A stretch of 64,000 nucleotides of DNA, from the NCBI GenBank assembly GCA_964527215.1, contig CAZGNZ010000012.1, positions 1 to 64,000 of the forward strand. The letters run 5' to 3'. The DNA is from CAZGNZ01 sp964527215 (GTDB lineage Bacteria > Fidelibacterota > Marinisomatia > SCGC-AAA003-L08 > JACNLC01). The notes under the pieces were generated by a model. The model worked only from the letters and a program-made list of their open reading frames with translations, was not told the DNA's origin and did no database searches. Positions 27,701 to 36,632 of this stretch are shown piece after piece (the stretch's first letter is position 1; each line of letters opens with the position of its first letter). A program made the translations under genes and the position numbers.

Positions 27701-29611
27701 TTTGGAATGACCTATTTTGATACCGCCGCGCCGAATACAGCCGTCAACCTTGCTTCATCAGTGGAATTCAGCGGAGTTTCAACCGATTTGAACGGCAGTA
27801 CGCTGACAATCGGGGAAGGAAACATCCTTGGATTATCCGGCGGTTACCTGTCTGACTGTACCCTGAGTGCCGGGTCTGTGAACAGCGGCGACGGAGCATA
27901 TCTGTCGAATCTCGAGCTGGTTGATATCACGCTGCAGGGGGAAACCTTGATTTCTTCAAATGTGGTTTCCAGCGGTCTTCTGGTCAACGAAGGATTCCTG
28001 TGGAACAGAAATACCGGCAGTTATCATCTGGATGTGAACGGCAATGTCTGGAATCGCGGATCCCTGGCAGACAATCCAAACGGCTACCAGTTGACGTTTG
28101 ATGTGTCCGGAACTCTGGTCAGTGAAGGCAGCTGGCAGCCGTACCGAACGTATCTGGACGGGGCATCTGATCAGGATGTTCTCCTGATTTCAGGAATGGA
28201 TATGGGCGACGGCTTGTATCTTGAATCACAGCATTCAGGCAGCAGTATGCAGTGGTACCGGGACGGTGTTGCTTTGGATTCTGATGCATATAACGGGGAA
28301 AATTCTGCGACTCTGGGTTTTGAAGAGGATATAACCGACAGCGATGCCGGAACGTATTACTGCATCTCAACCGCCGGACAGTCGCGTAATTTCCACTTTG
28401 CTGCCGGAACAATTGGATGCATGGATCCCGCCTCCGTGAATTATGATCCGAATGCGGTCTGGGACGACGGCAGCTGCATGTATGCGGTTTACGGCTGTAC
28501 GGATGAAAACGCCTGCAATTATGATCCGAATGCCACTATTGATAACGGTTCCTGTCTGTATGATGACTGCAGCGGAGAATGCGGTGGTGTGGCCTACATC
28601 GACGACTGTGGGGAATGCGTAGGCGGTTCCACCGGAATGATGCCCAACTGGGCGATGGATGACTGCGGTGTCTGTTTCGGCGAAAATGCCGACATGGACT
28701 GCAGAGGCGTATGCTTTGGTGAGGCCTTTGAAAACGAGTGCGGCTGCGTTGGCGGAACGACTGGACTGCAGCCGGATTTCTGTTACGGCTGCATGGACGA
28801 AACCGCGTTCAATTATGACCCGAATGCCGTGTTTGATGATGAATCCTGTTATTATGGTGCCGTTGGGGATATGAATGGTGATCAGACCATCAATGTGCTG
28901 GATGTTGTCGTGTTGGTGGAGGGGATCCTGGAACAGGAATTTGATGAGTACGAGTCATGGGCCGGGGATGTCAGCGGCGACGGCGCAGTCAATGTGCTGG
29001 ATGTCGTCATGCTGGTGGATATCATCCTTTCAGGTGCTCTGAGTCGCGGGGAACCGTTATCCGAGGTGAGCTACCGGCTCAGCCGCACCCTGGAAATTTT
29101 CCCGAACGGTGCAATGGCTGCCTGTCAGATCAGTGTCACCGGGAATCTTCAGACGGTTTCCGATGATTTGCCGGATGGCTGGTTCATGGATCAGCGGGAT
29201 GGGATAATCCTTATCTACAATACTGCCGGTCTGTCTATTGAACAGAAGCTGAGCCTGAGAACAGTCGGTGACGGCGATGTGACCGAACTGCTGGCTGCCG
29301 ACTGGCACGGCTTTGCGGTTGCTGCCGAAGAACTGCTGCTGCCGGAGAGGGCAGAGCTGGGTGATGCTTTTCCCAATCCGTTCAACCCGGTGACAAAAAT
29401 TCCATTTACTCTGCCAAAGGACTGCTGCGTGGATATGAAAGTGTACAATATTCGCGGTCAGCAGGTTTGCACGCTGCTGGAAAACAGTACACTGCCGGCC
29501 GGTTCATACAATATTAATTGGAATGCCGGTGAAAGCCCTTCCGGTGCTTACATGATCCACCTGACGACCGGAAACACCACTCGAACAGCAAAGGTTATTC
29601 TGATGAAATAG
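24734..29611 (+). CDS. Giant secreted repeat protein with Ig-like, Cys-rich, dockerin and T9SS sorting domains
   Basis: A 1625-residue exported protein with signal peptide (residues 1-19). Seven homologous units of about 165-173 residues follow (unit landmarks near 24958, 25457, 25969, 26477, 26996, 27508 and 28004), each with a SSYTLTVDGDLxNNGxIxN-like core, suggesting a beta-solenoid. Then come an Ig-like segment (YYCIS near residue 1210), Cys-rich repeats of the NYDPNA...DGSC and DDCGVC types, two dockerin EF-hand loops (DMNGDQTINVLD, DVSGDGAVNVLD; about 28870-29025) and a C-terminal sorting domain (FPNPFNP ... TRTAKVILMK). Probably a surface adhesin or matrix protein exported by T9SS. Confidence 0.85.
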   Translation: MKLSIMVIIAALGIGFVSGQPIYSTLTGGNWSDPMTWVGQVVPGDDDDVFIEGPVLADISSSCQNLTVSETGSLMNQGSRVITVSGSFDNAGTIANNPAGYSLTLNVAGDFSNSGTMSHHDTNLTGSNSIQFSMTGGEFSGTYLDIAEAGKIVSLESNLTFSNTMIDLSDATLISGGSITVFLTGGFLRDGIWEANGSTLSMAGNSYTDDMVISNVVLEDTVQVAGNVFFTESATNNGTVQNYSSSRVLTIQGSITNNGSIRNNPAGYSLTVSCQGDLTNNGDWNTYDLNLEPVNEPGITITTGSDSYFQSTYIDRSAGDYAVSIASDAVFYHSSIDLNDGVMILSQPSSLTLHNSILRDGTLNANNNGLALFDNSYLNDISVDSAVTDGIIQVSSTVYFTGGLINNGSLVNYSNSSYTVTVDGNLVNNSIIGNNESGNTLTMVLDGNLTNYGSLSNSSIQLAGVDDITIDFGESGVCSCSYFRTSSLMEGNLTAVSELHFVGTELDFNDAVLTLPADGLLSVVGGVLRDFQIIGSGSVIHTSDGAYFNDITADNIELAGTARISGNVTFTTSVTVQDTLENNYNSSYTLTVDGDLMNNGTIRNSPAGYNFSMNISGNISQNGVWDFYQTSLTGLTDQWLSQSEGSLFSGSRFLDTNSSSGIHSGSPLSFQGMELDLNGAVLTLEDGHSLTITGTASDCITDGTIMSNGNAVHTSGGFYLSGIMIENGAVLSGDITISGTVTALGQVVLNGMVMNRSNSSYTLVIDGDLINNGSIADNSAYSLFLQLTGNLENYGLISNYSVSLTGDSAQSIQAGEGIVFSPGSFTDSNASSAVYFLSPLAFENTTLDFNNAEAVLEPGANLTISGSESHSLNDVVITGSHNIITASGGMYLNNVHADNIVLDGVHIIAGNIVLSGEIQNIGEIRNRSNSSYTLQVEGNLVNEGAISNNIYSLQVEITGDLTNSGSIDVNRLRFRGAEPQSITAAGDAWFGMTYFDTAAPNTAVNLASSVEFSGVSTDLNGSTLTIGEGNILGLSGGYLSDCTLSAGSVNSGDGAYLSNLELVDITLQGETLISSNVVSSGLLVNEGFLWNRNTGSYHLDVNGNVWNRGSLADNPNGYQLTFDVSGTLVSEGSWQPYRTYLDGASDQDVLLISGMDMGDGLYLESQHSGSSMQWYRDGVALDSDAYNGENSATLGFEEDITDSDAGTYYCISTAGQSRNFHFAAGTIGCMDPASVNYDPNAVWDDGSCMYAVYGCTDENACNYDPNATIDNGSCLYDDCSGECGGVAYIDDCGECVGGSTGMMPNWAMDDCGVCFGENADMDCRGVCFGEAFENECGCVGGTTGLQPDFCYGCMDETAFNYDPNAVFDDESCYYGAVGDMNGDQTINVLDVVVLVEGILEQEFDEYESWAGDVSGDGAVNVLDVVMLVDIILSGALSRGEPLSEVSYRLSRTLEIFPNGAMAACQISVTGNLQTVSDDLPDGWFMDQRDGIILIYNTAGLSIEQKLSLRTVGDGDVTELLAADWHGFAVAAEELLLPERAELGDAFPNPFNPVTKIPFTLPKDCCVDMKVYNIRGQQVCTLLENSTLPAGSYNINWNAGESPSGAYMIHLTTGNTTRTAKVILMK

Positions 29612-29634
29612 GTCGTATATCATAGTCAAGATAT

Positions 29635-29674
29635 CCCCGGATTTGCAGACCGTGCGAACCCGGGGGTTTTTTTT
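29635..29674 (+). terminator. Rho-independent terminator after the giant secreted protein
   Basis: CCCCGG-A-TTTGCA (29635-29647) pairs with TGCGAA-C-CCGGGG (29653-29665), followed by eight T residues (29667-29674). It begins 24 bp after the stop codon. Confidence 0.9.
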
Positions 29675-29862
29675 ACCAGACGCTGAAACCGGGTTTGGCC
29701 TTAACAGGAGTTTCAGAAATATTCTTCCCGTTCGCGGCAATTGGATGTCAGCTGACGGTCCGGTGCTCGACACCGAATCCCGGAATGACGGCTTGCCGCG
29801 GCTTCCAATCCAGCTGGTTCAAACAGCACTCCGATCAATGCTGAACGACGTTATCAGGCAGC

Positions 29863-29880
29863 CTGAAATATTCGGGTTAG
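29863..29880. repeat. Solo end of the terminal-inverted-repeat family
   Basis: CTGAAATATTCGGGTTAG closely matches the right end of the element at 620-796 (ATGAAATATCCGGGTTAG). No opposite end was recognised upstream, so this may be a remnant. Confidence 0.4.
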
Positions 29881-29936
29881 ATTTACCTTTTTGGCTTTTG
29901 CGGCATAAACAGGAGGAAATACAGAAAGGATTCGAA

Positions 29937-30329
29937 ATGAAAAAGTACATCAAGACAATATGTATCTGTGTGTTCACGACGTCGCTCTTTGCCTCAGAGG
30001 GCCTGCTGATTCTGAATATTGATGCCGCAGATGTCGAGGCAGTTCGAATAACGGCCCGGTTCGGCCAGGCAAATGCCGTTCACATCCATCTTGAACGCAA
30101 AGCCGATATCAATCAGCTGGTACAATTCCTCAACGGCTCTCAGTTTATCCGCAGCAAAACTCCGGTTCCGCTGGATTTGGATAAATGTCCGTTTCATATC
30201 CAGCTGGTGGGAATACACGATCAGCTCTATGTATTTGAATCGCATGCACTGATCGGGAAAAGTCAGTTCACCAATCAGGAGGGATTCACGGAAAGCCTGG
30301 AACGGTTTCTGAAATTATTGGAAGACTGA
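29937..30329 (+). CDS. Small exported protein of unknown function
   Basis: A 130-residue protein with signal peptide (MKKYIKTICICVFTTSLFAS, cut near residue 19). The mature part has no Cys cluster or recognised domain; it reads as a compact alpha/beta protein (EAVRITARFGQANAVHIHLERK, FHIQLVGIHDQLYVFES). The ATG at 29937 is supported by AAAGGA upstream; the open frame extends to 29643, but that part overlaps a terminator and a repeat end and looks non-coding. Function unknown. Confidence 0.65.
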   Translation: MKKYIKTICICVFTTSLFASEGLLILNIDAADVEAVRITARFGQANAVHIHLERKADINQLVQFLNGSQFIRSKTPVPLDLDKCPFHIQLVGIHDQLYVFESHALIGKSQFTNQEGFTESLERFLKLLED

Positions 30330-31092
30330 TGCATTTCAAATGTTCAGTTTCAGACCAGTCTGATAATAAAATTGATAAATATTCTTATAGATTTGATAAT
30401 TAAGCCGTTGGCGGAATTATTTCCGAGATTCCGCTCAACTCGGTAAGAATCAATACCAATCTGATTGGCATCCCTTCAAAGGAATGAAATTCAATTCGGA
30501 AATCTGAACTGTCCATGGATGCATCTGCAGTTAAATCCCATATTCATGACAAATTTGTTTAAGATATTTTATTTCAATGGAATACCTACAACGAAGTGTA
30601 AATGTTGGTATTCGACAAGTTTATCCGCTCAGCATATTCATCGTCAATAATCCACATGATAACTTCCCATTTCCGAAGAGGACAGATGAAATTCATTCAA
30701 CAGACACACCTGCAGAAGATTTCCAGTTGCAGCCTGCCGACATCTGAGTAATCAAAACGGTTTAACTCATTGGCACGATTATTTCCAGTTGCTACTGAAT
30801 ACCAGGTGATTTCAATGTTTCGGCTGACGGCAGGTTTTCCATATTCAGCTGCTTAAGCCCTATTTGCCAACCAGCGTCCCGGAAGTGGCAATCCCAAACC
30901 GGATCAGATGATTTTGCCTGATCACAAAATGCGTAAAAACCGCGGTACGCAGTGGAAATCCCGGACTGCGAAATACACAGTCCACGGCATAAAATCAACC
31001 GCTTTTGCGCGGCGGGAAATTCAGACTTTGGCCATTATTAACTCTTTGTAGGGACTGGTTCACCCTAAACCCCACTGAGCTGAGAGGAAATT
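30330..31092. other. Intergenic stretch of about 760 bp, nothing recognised
   Basis: Stops are frequent in all frames. A minus-strand fragment around 30660-30830 (FDYSDVGRLQLEIFC) looks faintly protein-like and could be a decayed gene, but no family is recognisable. The promoter of the GH3 gene should lie within the last 100 bp. Confidence 0.4.
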
Positions 31093-33351
31093 ATGAAACA
31101 CTCCATTATTTATCTGCTGTTCCCAGTCATACTTCTTGTTGGAGTAGGGGTTTGTTCAGATACCATCGATCAATATTCTGGTCAATACGAAAATCAGATA
31201 CATGCTTTGATCGATCAGATGACGCTGGATGAAAAAGTCGGACAGCTCGCACAGCTCAATTTGTGGTCCAGAAACAGTGATATGGAACTGCTGACTGCCG
31301 AAATTCGGGATGGCGGGATTGGATCATTCATGAATGCCGGTGACCGCTCCGTCAAGCGGACCCTTCAGAAAGCAGCAGTGGAGGAAACCCGTCTGGGAAT
31401 TCCGATTCTTTTCGGTCGGGACGTCATTCATGGGTATCGAACCATATTTCCCATTCCGCTGGGGCAGGCGGCCAGCTGGAATCCGGAATTGATTCGGGAA
31501 GCCAACGCAGTTGCGGCTGCAGAGGCTTATCAGATGGGAATCCACTTAACTTTCGCACCGATGATGGATTTGACCAGAGACCCGCGCTGGGGAAGGATTG
31601 CAGAATCACCCGGCGAGGATCCGTATCTGGGATCACAAATTGCCGTTGCCATGGTTCAGGGTTTTCAGGGAACCGATTTGAGTGCCCCCGGAACCATCGC
31701 TGCCTGTGCAAAGCATTATGTGGGATACGGGGCAGCAGAAGGGGGACGGGATTATAACACAACCATCATCTCGGACAATGAACTGCGGAATATTTACCTC
31801 AGGCCGTTCCATGCGTCTGTTGAGAACGGTGTCGCATCAGTCATGTCGGCCTTTAATGATCTGAACGGTGTGCCGACATCCGGAAATCCATATACCCTCA
31901 GAACGATACTTCGGGATGAATGGCAGTTTGACGGTTTTGTCATCAGTGACTGGGAAAGTGTGACGGAAATGATTGACCACGGTTTCTGTGCCGATGAACG
32001 AGAAGCCGCCCTGAAAGGATTCAAAGCCGGTGTCGATATGGAGATGGTTTCGGAATCCTATCTGGAGTATTTACCTGACTTAATTTCCGAGGGACTGGTT
32101 GACATGAGCATGCTGGATGAAGCAGTTGCAAATATCCTGCGTATAAAATTCCGGCTCGGGCTGTTTGAAAATCCGTATCCGCCGAAGGACGATTCGTCCA
32201 TCCTTCTGAACGAAGAGCATCTTTCCGTTGCGCGGAAGCTTGCCGCGGAGAGTATTGTCCTGCTTAAGAATGATGAAAATACTTTGCCGCTGAGGGATAT
32301 TCGAAGACTTGCGGTTATCGGTCCTTTGGCCGACAGTCCTCAGGACCAGCTTGGCTGCTGGTCAATGGATGGTGATGCCGGAGATTCTGTCACGCCGCTG
32401 GCGGCTGTCAGGGATATGCTGTCAGATGATGCGGAGATTGTGTACCAAAAGGGGCTTCCTGAAGCCCGGTCGAACGAAACCAGCCTGTTTCCGGGTGCTG
32501 TGGAGGCTGCAGCCAATTCCGATGCTGCTTTGCTGTTTCTGGGTGAGAACGAGTTCATGTCGGGAGAATCCCGCTGCCGGGCATTCCTGGATTTGCCTGG
32601 CGCACAGGAAGATTTGATCAAGGCTGTGGCGGAAACGGGAACGCCCGTAATTCTGGTCATTTTCGCCGGGCGACCACTGACCTTTTCAAGTATTCTGCCC
32701 TATGTGGATGCGGTGCTGTACGCCTGGCAGCCCGGAACGATGGGCGGACCGGCACTGGTGGATGTCATCACAGGAAAAACGGTACCCGCCGGGAAGCTGC
32801 CTGTGACGTTTCCGCGGTCAGTGGGGCAGATTCCCCTGTATTACAATCACCGCTCTACAGGACGTCCGCCGTTTGACGAGATGCTGGGAATCCCTCTGGG
32901 CACACCGGAAGATCCCAAAGATTATGTCTCCTACTATTTGGATGCGGATTTTACGCCGCAGTATCCTTTCGGATACGGATTATCGTACACCACGTTTAAG
33001 TATGCTGATCTGAAAATCTCTAATCCCGAGTTGACGGCGGGGGACATTCTGGAAGTCCGGGTGAAAGTGGAAAACACCGGACGGTTCGATGCGGAGGAAA
33101 TCGTTCAGCTCTATATTCAGGATCGGTTTGCAAGTATCACGCGTCCGGTCAAAGAGCTGAAGGGATTCCTGAAAATTGCAATACCTGCCGGAGAATCGCG
33201 ACAGGCAGCATTCAATCTCACTGCAGATGATCTGGGTTTCTGGAACAATGATCGTCAGTTTGTAACTGAGCCTGGAGAATTCAAAGTGATGGTGGGCGGC
33301 TCATCGGCAGACCATGATCTGCTGACTGCAGACTTTCTTCTGAAAGATTAG
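31093..33351 (+). CDS. Glycoside hydrolase family 3 beta-glucosidase (BglX-like)
   Basis: A 752-residue exported enzyme with signal peptide (about 1-22). The GH3 N-terminal TIM barrel contains GRDVIHGYRTIFPIPLGQAASWNPEL and the nucleophile D286 in GFVISDWES. The C-terminal alpha/beta sandwich (about 390-610) and a fibronectin type III-like domain (about 660-745) complete the BglX layout. It probably releases glucose or similar sugars from beta-linked oligosaccharides in the periplasm. Strong RBS GAGAGGAAATT. Convergent with the next gene, 19 bp apart. Confidence 0.93.
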   Translation: MKHSIIYLLFPVILLVGVGVCSDTIDQYSGQYENQIHALIDQMTLDEKVGQLAQLNLWSRNSDMELLTAEIRDGGIGSFMNAGDRSVKRTLQKAAVEETRLGIPILFGRDVIHGYRTIFPIPLGQAASWNPELIREANAVAAAEAYQMGIHLTFAPMMDLTRDPRWGRIAESPGEDPYLGSQIAVAMVQGFQGTDLSAPGTIAACAKHYVGYGAAEGGRDYNTTIISDNELRNIYLRPFHASVENGVASVMSAFNDLNGVPTSGNPYTLRTILRDEWQFDGFVISDWESVTEMIDHGFCADEREAALKGFKAGVDMEMVSESYLEYLPDLISEGLVDMSMLDEAVANILRIKFRLGLFENPYPPKDDSSILLNEEHLSVARKLAAESIVLLKNDENTLPLRDIRRLAVIGPLADSPQDQLGCWSMDGDAGDSVTPLAAVRDMLSDDAEIVYQKGLPEARSNETSLFPGAVEAAANSDAALLFLGENEFMSGESRCRAFLDLPGAQEDLIKAVAETGTPVILVIFAGRPLTFSSILPYVDAVLYAWQPGTMGGPALVDVITGKTVPAGKLPVTFPRSVGQIPLYYNHRSTGRPPFDEMLGIPLGTPEDPKDYVSYYLDADFTPQYPFGYGLSYTTFKYADLKISNPELTAGDILEVRVKVENTGRFDAEEIVQLYIQDRFASITRPVKELKGFLKIAIPAGESRQAAFNLTADDLGFWNNDRQFVTEPGEFKVMVGGSSADHDLLTADFLLKD

Positions 33352-33370
33352 TGGTCTGGGAGGGACCGGC

Positions 33371-34501
33371 TTAAAATCGCTGGTCTCCGGCATATCTTTG
33401 ATTCAAATCAGCATAAGACCTGATGCGGATCAGGTATTCATCCAATGACTGCGGCGGCGCGATCCAATCCGGATCGGGATATTGTTCGATGACGGACTGC
33501 CAGCTTCGACCGGTATAGAAATCCTCATCCACCGTGCACCCTTTCAGCTGATGGACAGGTGCAAGAAAAATATATCCGTCGAACAGCTGTTCCAGTGTGA
33601 AATCCGGGTGGCAGACACTGTAGCTGCTGTGATCTTCCAACCTGCCCATAGGGGTATCGATAAGGTCGAAACCGCATGGGGTGTTTCCGTGTAATTCCAT
33701 AATCATTTCCAGCTTTCCGTCTCCCGGTGTTGCTGCGATGGGATTCCCGCCAAAGGGCATGTGAAGCATCATGCTGAAAACATTCTCCGGGTACAAATTC
33801 AAAAGACGATTGCCCAGCCATCCGTCATCATAGGCACAGAAGTTATCGCTGTTCGGCTGCAGAAATCCCGTCTCATACCGAGCAAATGCATGAACAAGTC
33901 CCACCAGCAGCAGAATTTTTTCAGATTTTTGAATAACTTCTTTTGAAACGATTTCCGACCTGTACTTGTCCGGTGTGCCTTTATAAAAAGTCGCCGCCAT
34001 GCTCTCAGGTGTCCGGAATGTGCCAAATCGTTCCCATCGGTACTGGTAGCTCAGATTTACAACTCTGAACAACGGAGCTCCCACCGGAAGTGAGTGATTG
34101 AAATTCCAGACCTTTTCATAAACATCCATATACTCCTGATAGGGCCAGCCCACATTGTAGAAAAACATCATGTCCCTTGCCAGCTGCGGGGAATACTCCG
34201 GAGCTGACAGGAGTGAGTCCAGTTTGGGCTGCATCTCGCTTGCGCCGAACTCCATCCCGAGGTTACGGACGCCGCATTCATAAAGGTCCGGTATCAGATC
34301 GGTGACAAACACCAGATTGTTTCTGACGGCATGATCTTCACCCAGCAGAATGATATCGTACTTGTCAAATTTCTCCAAAACATAATCCTGGGGCGGTTTT
34401 CCGGATGTCTGCAGGAATTCAAGTGCGCTGTCAAATTCTGCCGACCGGCTGCCGTTTATTAAGATCAGTACAAGTAATGTCTGTAGAATGTGCTTCCCCA
34501 T
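33371..34501 (-). CDS. Exported protein with EreA/ChaN-like fold features
   Basis: A 376-residue protein with signal peptide (MGKHILQTLLVLILINGSRSA). The segment YDIILLGEDHAVRNNLVFVTDLIPDLYECGVRNLGMEFG resembles the GExH ... E pattern of erythromycin-esterase-like and ChaN/TraB (Tiki) families, and KILLLVGLVHAFARYE later supplies another His. Those families include hydrolases and haem-uptake proteins; the assignment is by motif only and the substrate is unknown. RBS AGGAGATAT precedes the ATG. It stands alone, convergent with the GH3 gene. Confidence 0.55.
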   Translation of the reverse strand: MGKHILQTLLVLILINGSRSAEFDSALEFLQTSGKPPQDYVLEKFDKYDIILLGEDHAVRNNLVFVTDLIPDLYECGVRNLGMEFGASEMQPKLDSLLSAPEYSPQLARDMMFFYNVGWPYQEYMDVYEKVWNFNHSLPVGAPLFRVVNLSYQYRWERFGTFRTPESMAATFYKGTPDKYRSEIVSKEVIQKSEKILLLVGLVHAFARYETGFLQPNSDNFCAYDDGWLGNRLLNLYPENVFSMMLHMPFGGNPIAATPGDGKLEMIMELHGNTPCGFDLIDTPMGRLEDHSSYSVCHPDFTLEQLFDGYIFLAPVHQLKGCTVDEDFYTGRSWQSVIEQYPDPDWIAPPQSLDEYLIRIRSYADLNQRYAGDQRF

Positions 34502-35060
34502 TTTTATATCTCCTTTTTGATCCGGCAGTAATGTCTGACAAATCCAATTTGATCAATCATCAATTTCAGTAAGGCCTAATAGGGATGATGGTGTGTTGAT
34601 TGTGTGATTCTGCGGCCAATCTCCGGATTCTGTCAGATCATGGTGTGCAAATTTATGAAACGATCCGGATTCAACGGCAGTGGAACTCTGCTCGGAGGAT
34701 CTCTGTCCCATCTGTTTTTTTTTCAGCAGTTTCCGATTTTGTATGTGATCCGCTATAAACTGACTTTACAGCAGCTGTAAACCGGATTGCTGTTTTTATC
34801 TGGACAAATCAGCGGAGCGAAAGGCAGTGAATTTTCTAAAGGGCAGTATTTTATGTAGTTAAAAGGAATTTCAGTTTAGGAATTGTAGATGGAATAGTTT
34901 TTGGATAAGATATCATCACTATTGTTAATCAATCTGAAATCCCCGGCCGGCTCAAAAAAAGGCAAGTTGGTATCAATTTGAATCCAACAGGCAATTGTAC
35001 AATAATCTGAAATAGTAGAATAGTAAAACGAGTTTACAAATACAACGAGGAGATAAATCC
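34502..35060. other. Intergenic stretch between divergent genes, nothing recognised
   Basis: About 560 bp, A+T-rich near the plus-strand gene. It must hold the divergent promoters for the genes at 34501 (minus) and 35061 (plus). TTGTAC near 34996 and TAGAAT near 35017 are possible promoter boxes with short spacing. No ORF or repeat was seen. Confidence 0.4.
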
Positions 35061-36560
35061 ATGATTAAAAAGGCACCATTGTTTTTCACTATCCTGTGCA
35101 TTACGATGAGTTTGATTTCAAGCCAGGATATCACTTCTGTCGGGAATCCGTATTCAGAAGAATCTTATGCTGAACAGATGGTTCAACTTTTTTTCCCCCG
35201 GATTGGTGAACAGGATCCTGAGGCACTGTTCGAAGCGGATTATGTCACTACCGCAGAGAATATCGATCGCAATATTGTTTACAGTATTGATAACCCGGAA
35301 GACAGTCCCATCTGGTTTCGGAGTGCGGAACTGCTCATCATTGCCAAAGCTCCGATGGATGAATTGCTTCGGTGGAATCTGTACGGCACCGGGCTGGAAA
35401 TTGTTGATGCTCCCGACGGCTCAATGAACATCAGTGACGTTCAGGCGGACACACCGATCCTGGACCGGGATACAAAGGTCAGAGTGAAAAATCCGTTCTG
35501 GATCTGGTGGGACGAGGATGTCGTCGACATCGATTATGATTACAAAGCCATCATGACGGCCCATCAGGAAGATCACGATTTTCGGGATGTTTACATCACT
35601 CGCGAGGAATTTTTTGACAAGAGAATTACGGTGCGGGCGGGGTACACGTATATCGTGGTTCGGGCGGATGACACTGCTTTGAAAAATGATATATATGCCA
35701 ATATAGCGGGAAAGACCGGACGACGGTACTCTGCGTCATCAAATATCGTGGAATGGTTGGACTATCCCGAGCCCATCATTATGCACAGCTGTCAGCCGCT
35801 GGTGAATGTAATCGCCAATATCAATACCCGGAGTGTTTCCGATAATCGATCCGGTTCAGAGAATGTCAACAGCAATCACGATTCATTGAGGATCGAACTG
35901 GAAGGGAACATTATTAATGCGGGACGCAGATCAGTATCATCCGATTTTCTGGTGATGCATTTTCAATACGGTGACGACAATCTTGATAAAATCATGACCT
36001 ATTCTGAGCTTCTTGGGCAAACCATTGAGATCAAGGCATGTGAAAGAAGTGAGTTCAAATACAAGGACCTTACTATTTTTAATCCATACTTTGTTCCGGA
36101 TTCGGAAGGGATCTGCGGGAAAAGTATTGATCTGTTTATGGCGCTGCCCAATGTGGGAGACAGGGTGCGTATTGATCAGCAGTTTGTGCAAACGAATGCG
36201 GTGTTTACAATCAATTCCAGAGGGATCTATGGGAATGCATGGGTTTATGCAACACTTGAGATAGAAGACGAGGGAAACTGGTTTGTCAATGTAACCAATA
36301 TTAAAAAAACTGGAAATCTTTTTATCTCGGAAATATCACCGCTGAGTGCAATACAAAAGCATACACTGCCCATTGAATTTACTGACCACGGTGAGATTAA
36401 GCTTCTGAGATCTCCCAGTTGGAAAGATTCAAAAAATGTCTGGGTGTTGAATTCGGACCGTTCAAATCGTTTTGAATTATCTACTTATGCAAAACTGAGT
36501 ACTGAAACCAATTTGGAACTTCCGGACAAAATCATGACTCGTGTCGTAGAGAACTTCTGA
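35061..36560 (+). CDS. Exported protein of unknown function
   Basis: A 499-residue protein with signal peptide (MIKKAPLFFTILCITMSLISS) and RBS GAGGAG 9 bases before ATG. The mature protein is acidic with many short beta-like segments and no recognised catalytic motif; several cysteines are widely spaced. It shares no obvious family. It is followed 72 bp later by another exported protein in the same direction, so the two may form a unit. It might be a surface or periplasmic structural protein; no function can be assigned. Confidence 0.65.
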   Translation: MIKKAPLFFTILCITMSLISSQDITSVGNPYSEESYAEQMVQLFFPRIGEQDPEALFEADYVTTAENIDRNIVYSIDNPEDSPIWFRSAELLIIAKAPMDELLRWNLYGTGLEIVDAPDGSMNISDVQADTPILDRDTKVRVKNPFWIWWDEDVVDIDYDYKAIMTAHQEDHDFRDVYITREEFFDKRITVRAGYTYIVVRADDTALKNDIYANIAGKTGRRYSASSNIVEWLDYPEPIIMHSCQPLVNVIANINTRSVSDNRSGSENVNSNHDSLRIELEGNIINAGRRSVSSDFLVMHFQYGDDNLDKIMTYSELLGQTIEIKACERSEFKYKDLTIFNPYFVPDSEGICGKSIDLFMALPNVGDRVRIDQQFVQTNAVFTINSRGIYGNAWVYATLEIEDEGNWFVNVTNIKKTGNLFISEISPLSAIQKHTLPIEFTDHGEIKLLRSPSWKDSKNVWVLNSDRSNRFELSTYAKLSTETNLELPDKIMTRVVENF

Positions 36561-36632
36561 TTGAAATTGTTTCAGAAGAGGATCCTTCGTTGGACAGGAT
36601 GCTCTTCAATAAACCACCTTTTTGAGGAATCA

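Noticed and set aside
29643..29936. N-terminal extension of the small exported protein at 29937
   Set aside because: The extension begins inside a terminator and crosses a repeat end; the internal ATG has a good RBS and signal peptide.
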